A stretch of 64,000 nucleotides of DNA from an uncultured Sediminibacterium sp. (GTDB lineage: Bacteria; Bacteroidota; Bacteroidia; Chitinophagales; Chitinophagaceae), in contig NZ_CAMLMJ010000014.1 of NCBI RefSeq assembly GCF_946481145.1, positions 38,919 through 102,918 on the forward strand, in the 5' to 3' direction. How positions within the stretch are numbered: position 1 is the first letter of the stretch; each line of letters opens with the position of its first letter. Below are positions 61,994 to 64,000 of this stretch, one piece after another. The notes beneath the pieces were generated by a model. The model had not been told where the DNA came from. It saw only the letters and a program-made list of their open reading frames with translations, and made no database searches. The position numbers and the translations under genes are program-made.

Positions 61994-62388
61994 CTATCCA
62001 TTGATTTATACACTGCACTATCGAACCCTATAAAAATGCTGATATAACCTTCATCTTTAAAATGGTAACCGTATCGATAACAGAAAATAAAGTCCTTGTG
62101 CGTATGCGTATAATAATCCAGGTTAAATCCCTGTTTGATAATCTGCTCCCTTTTCTTTTTTACATACTCCTTATTCCCCAGAGCCTTACCCAGTATTAAA
62201 AAATTCTTCAAAAGAATTTTATTAATCTTTTTAATATCCGGATGGGTATCAGCCCGCCTGGGATTATGATGGGCTGCTTTGCATTGCTCATTACAGAACT
62301 TGGCATCCTTACGCATTTTAGGATCAAGTGCTTTGCCACAGCCAACATAAAGACAGTATCGTTTGGGTTGTAAGGCGTCTGTTTCCAT
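61990..62388 (-). CDS. Hypothetical protein with N-terminal zinc-ribbon-like motif
   Basis: This 132-residue protein has CLYVGCGKALDPKMRKDAKFCNEQCKAAHHNPRR (four cysteines spaced as in a treble-clef or MYM-type zinc finger) followed by a helical region and LDYYTHTHKDFIFCYRYGYHFKDEGYISIFIG. It may bind DNA or RNA. Its start is divergent from the SSB operon, 113 bp away. Confidence 0.72.
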   Translation of the reverse strand: METDALQPKRYCLYVGCGKALDPKMRKDAKFCNEQCKAAHHNPRRADTHPDIKKINKILLKNFLILGKALGNKEYVKKKREQIIKQGFNLDYYTHTHKDFIFCYRYGYHFKDEGYISIFIGFDSAVYKSMDS

Positions 62389-62501
62389 TCATAAATCTAA
62401 TCAAATATCCGTATCAGATACGGATATTATACGAAACGGATATGGATAAATACGGTTTACCTCATTTTGAAATTCAAGTTTTGCAATTCAAATCACACAT
62501 C

Positions 62502-62831
62502 ATGAAAACAAAAAACTTCGTTCAGTTGATCGGCTATCTCGGCAACGACCCCGAGATACATTTGACCATTACAGGTAGGATATTGGGTCGTTTACGATTA
62601 GCTACTGACTTCTTCCTTAAAAATGAAGATGGTACCAGTTCAAAAAAAACAACATGGCATGACATCAATGCCTGGAACAAACTGGCAGAAACCCTACCTG
62701 GTCAATTCATTAAGGGAAGCCATGTAATGGTAGAGGGAGAGATCCAATACCGCACGTTCCTTGATCATGAGGGTCACAAACGCTACGTAACCGAAATCAA
62801 AGCCGCCAACATCCTTAACCTCGACCGTTGA
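62502..62831 (+). CDS. ssb: Single-stranded DNA-binding protein
   Basis: I start at the ATG at 62502 (KTKNFVQLIGYLGNDPEIHL is the family start). The 109-residue product is an OB fold with TWHDINAWNKLAETLPGQFIKGSHVMVEGEIQYRTFLDHEGHKRYVTEIKAANILNL. It lacks the acidic C-terminal tail of housekeeping SSB proteins, as is usual for SSBs carried by plasmids and transposons. It is followed after 10 bp by a TnsA-like gene, so all are likely expressed together. Confidence 0.93.
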   Translation: MKTKNFVQLIGYLGNDPEIHLTITGRILGRLRLATDFFLKNEDGTSSKKTTWHDINAWNKLAETLPGQFIKGSHVMVEGEIQYRTFLDHEGHKRYVTEIKAANILNLDR

Positions 62832-62841
62832 CCCCAAATAC

Positions 62842-63402
62842 ATGCTTATGAAAACTGGCTCCATTAAATTCACCTACCGCACCCCCCAACCTCTCAAAGG
62901 TTGGGGTTGCCGGTTTGACTCTCTGACAGAACTACGTTTTGCAATTTCAGTTTTAGAAGACCATGCCTTGATTCGTTCCCCTCTTTCACTGTATTTCCAT
63001 CCCGGTTCAGGTCAGTTGACGCATTTCCCAAAATTTGCCTATCGGAGATACACACCCGATTTCTTGATCCGCAATTACGAAACAAAAAAAGCCACCCTTG
63101 TTGAAATCAAACCACGGGCATTTGAAGACGAGTCTTCCCTGGCATTGCACCAAATGGTCGCAAACAATTACATCCGAACGCTGAAACTTGATTGGCAGTA
63201 TAAAGTCATTTTTGATGACGAGATAATCCTATCAGCAGGACAACTAACCCATTACCATGACTGTCTGCAACTCGCAGTGAAAGACAGATTTAAGTGGTAT
63301 GAAGAATACTACAAAAGAATAACCGGTAACCCACATTTAACTGCACACAAATCAAATGCAGAAATGGAATTTCTCATGCGTGGATGGTTACCTGAAAAAT
63401 AA
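62842..63402 (+). CDS. TnsA-like endonuclease, copy 1
   Basis: This 186-residue protein shows the TnsA N-terminal catalytic pattern of a PD-(D/E)XK enzyme: E30 in FDSLTELRFAISVLED, D73 in YTPDFLIRN, and E88-x-K90 in KATLVEIKPRAF. TnsA nicks the 5' ends of Tn7-like elements and makes them cut-and-paste. No C-terminal TnsA domain is visible. The similar but distinct gene 7 bp downstream suggests the two act as a pair. A second start is possible at 62848. Confidence 0.82.
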   Translation: MLMKTGSIKFTYRTPQPLKGWGCRFDSLTELRFAISVLEDHALIRSPLSLYFHPGSGQLTHFPKFAYRRYTPDFLIRNYETKKATLVEIKPRAFEDESSLALHQMVANNYIRTLKLDWQYKVIFDDEIILSAGQLTHYHDCLQLAVKDRFKWYEEYYKRITGNPHLTAHKSNAEMEFLMRGWLPEK

Positions 63403-63409
63403 CAACACC

Positions 63410-63925
63410 ATGGCAAAATTTACCTACCATCAAAATTCGATCGCCTGTTTATATCAAGGTGAATGGCTTGATTCCATACTGGAGTTGCGCTACATCCTTT
63501 CAGTTGAAGAATCCCATTGCTGGTTGCGGGAAGATTTATCCATTTATTACAATCTGGATGAAGCGCCAGAAGGAATTAAAGGTGGCCTAAAAACATATAC
63601 ACCCGATTTTCTAGTACGGAATATCTACACTGGTAAAGCTACGCTGGTGGAATTAAAACCTTCAGCTTATGATGATCATTGGGAACTTCTCCGAAGAAGA
63701 AAAATCGCTGAAAATTTTATACAGTTCATGGGATTTGACTGGGATTTTAAAGTAGTCTTTTCCCACCAAATAGTATTGCCCCGTCGGGCCCAATTAAAAT
63801 TTGATAATTTCCTCGACAAGTGGCGAATCGGATTTTCGCCTCAAAAATTGTATAAACTCGATTGCCAATCATTGAGCTATACAGATTTTGTTATGTATGG
63901 TGGCTCACAAGCAATCGTAACCTGA
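63410..63925 (+). CDS. TnsA-like endonuclease, copy 2
   Basis: I start at the ATG at 63410 (AKFTYHQNSIACLYQGEWLDS). The 171-residue product has the same active-site pattern as copy 1: E25 in LDSILELRYILSVEE, D66 in YTPDFLVRN, and E81-x-K83 in KATLVELKPSAY. The rest is quite different in sequence, so it is an old duplication. All catalytic residues are kept in both, so they may form a heteromer. Its TGA overlaps the ATG of the next frame (TGATG). Confidence 0.82.
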   Translation: MAKFTYHQNSIACLYQGEWLDSILELRYILSVEESHCWLREDLSIYYNLDEAPEGIKGGLKTYTPDFLVRNIYTGKATLVELKPSAYDDHWELLRRRKIAENFIQFMGFDWDFKVVFSHQIVLPRRAQLKFDNFLDKWRIGFSPQKLYKLDCQSLSYTDFVMYGGSQAIVT

Positions 63926-64000
63926 TGACATCATCCGTTGCGACGCTTGTATGTTTGTCTTCTAATAACAAATGTGTAAACAAGACATGGTGGAAAAGGA
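63925..64000 (+). CDS. Start of a further gene, cut by window edge
   Basis: The ATG at 63925 overlaps the TGA of the TnsA-like gene (TGATG) and opens a frame that runs to the window end without a stop: MTSSVATLVCLSSNNKCVNK, then TWWKR. Tight coupling suggests it is the next gene of the operon. By analogy with tnsA-tnsB order it could be the start of a transposase, but 25 residues do not show a motif. Confidence 0.4.
   Translation, partial: MTSSVATLVCLSSNNKCVNKTWWKR

Overview
The window looks like a Bacteroidota chromosome or large mobile element, most likely Chitinophagaceae or a close relative. The signs are a SusC/SusD pair driven by a FecR/ECF-sigma switch, Bacteroidota-restricted families (HYC_CC_PP, DUF6660, GDCCVFC-type zinc ribbon), candidate -7 boxes of the TAnnTTTG type, and moderately AT-rich DNA with long intergenic gaps. 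Almost every gene is on the minus strand. Nothing here was checked by a database search; family names come from reading motifs.

Layout. 1-2.5 kb: a two-component system (the response regulator runs off the left edge) behind two small hypothetical genes. 2.6-3.0 kb: a small probable HTH protein. 3.4-11.2 kb: TlpA-like thioredoxin, SusD, SusC, FecR and ECF sigma, an outer-membrane uptake locus with cell-surface signalling. 11.3-11.55 kb: a strongly structured, terminator-bounded stretch that may be a small RNA or leader. 11.7-12.1 kb: a lone DsbD N-terminal-like domain. 12.4-16.1 kb: porin, Rieske protein and di-heme oxidoreductase, divergent from a DtxR/MntR-type regulator with a palindrome between them.

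16.2-60.7 kb is a very dense heavy-metal island. 16.2-26.6 kb: zinc ribbon, MerTP, a CadC-like ArsR repressor, a CPC-type Zn/Cd ATPase, a NicO/UreH-like membrane protein, MgtC, and a CzcB plus a CzcA-TolC fusion. 26.7-34.7 kb: copper genes (DUF6660, PepSY protein, CPH-type CopB ATPase, a multicopper oxidase carrying an apparent outer-membrane barrel, a Met-rich DUF2231 protein, DUF2911, a methyltransferase). 34.9-44.0 kb: a second tripartite Cus system with small His-rich or heavy-metal-binding-domain (HMBD) periplasmic proteins, headed by a HYC_CC_PP protein. 44.4-46.6 kb: a divergent FecA-like TonB receptor. 46.6-50.0 kb: a HhH plus PD-(D/E)XK-like protein, a sterol desaturase-DUF2147 fusion and an AraC regulator. 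51.0-60.7 kb: a third Cus system with two different membrane-fusion proteins, a Tat-type multicopper oxidase, TolC, an RND pump split into two reading frames, a protein with five HMBDs, and another HYC_CC_PP protein at the head.

61.2-64 kb differs: tiny HTH and zinc-ribbon genes, then a tight plus-strand run of SSB, two different TnsA-like endonucleases 7 bp apart, and the start of a further overlapping gene cut by the window edge. This looks like the core of a mobile element, possibly with the metal island as cargo.

Together the island would detoxify copper/silver and zinc/cadmium: P-type ATPases clear the cytoplasm, three RND systems and barrels clear the periplasm, multicopper oxidases oxidise Cu(I), and an unusual number of metal-binding modules (13 HMBDs in six proteins, Met-rich and His-rich tails) could buffer and pass metal. 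The most notable points are the SSB-TnsA-TnsA operon, fusions that carry internal signal peptides, the split RND pump with two adaptors, the five-HMBD protein, the porin/Rieske/di-heme/DtxR module, and the structured RNA candidate.
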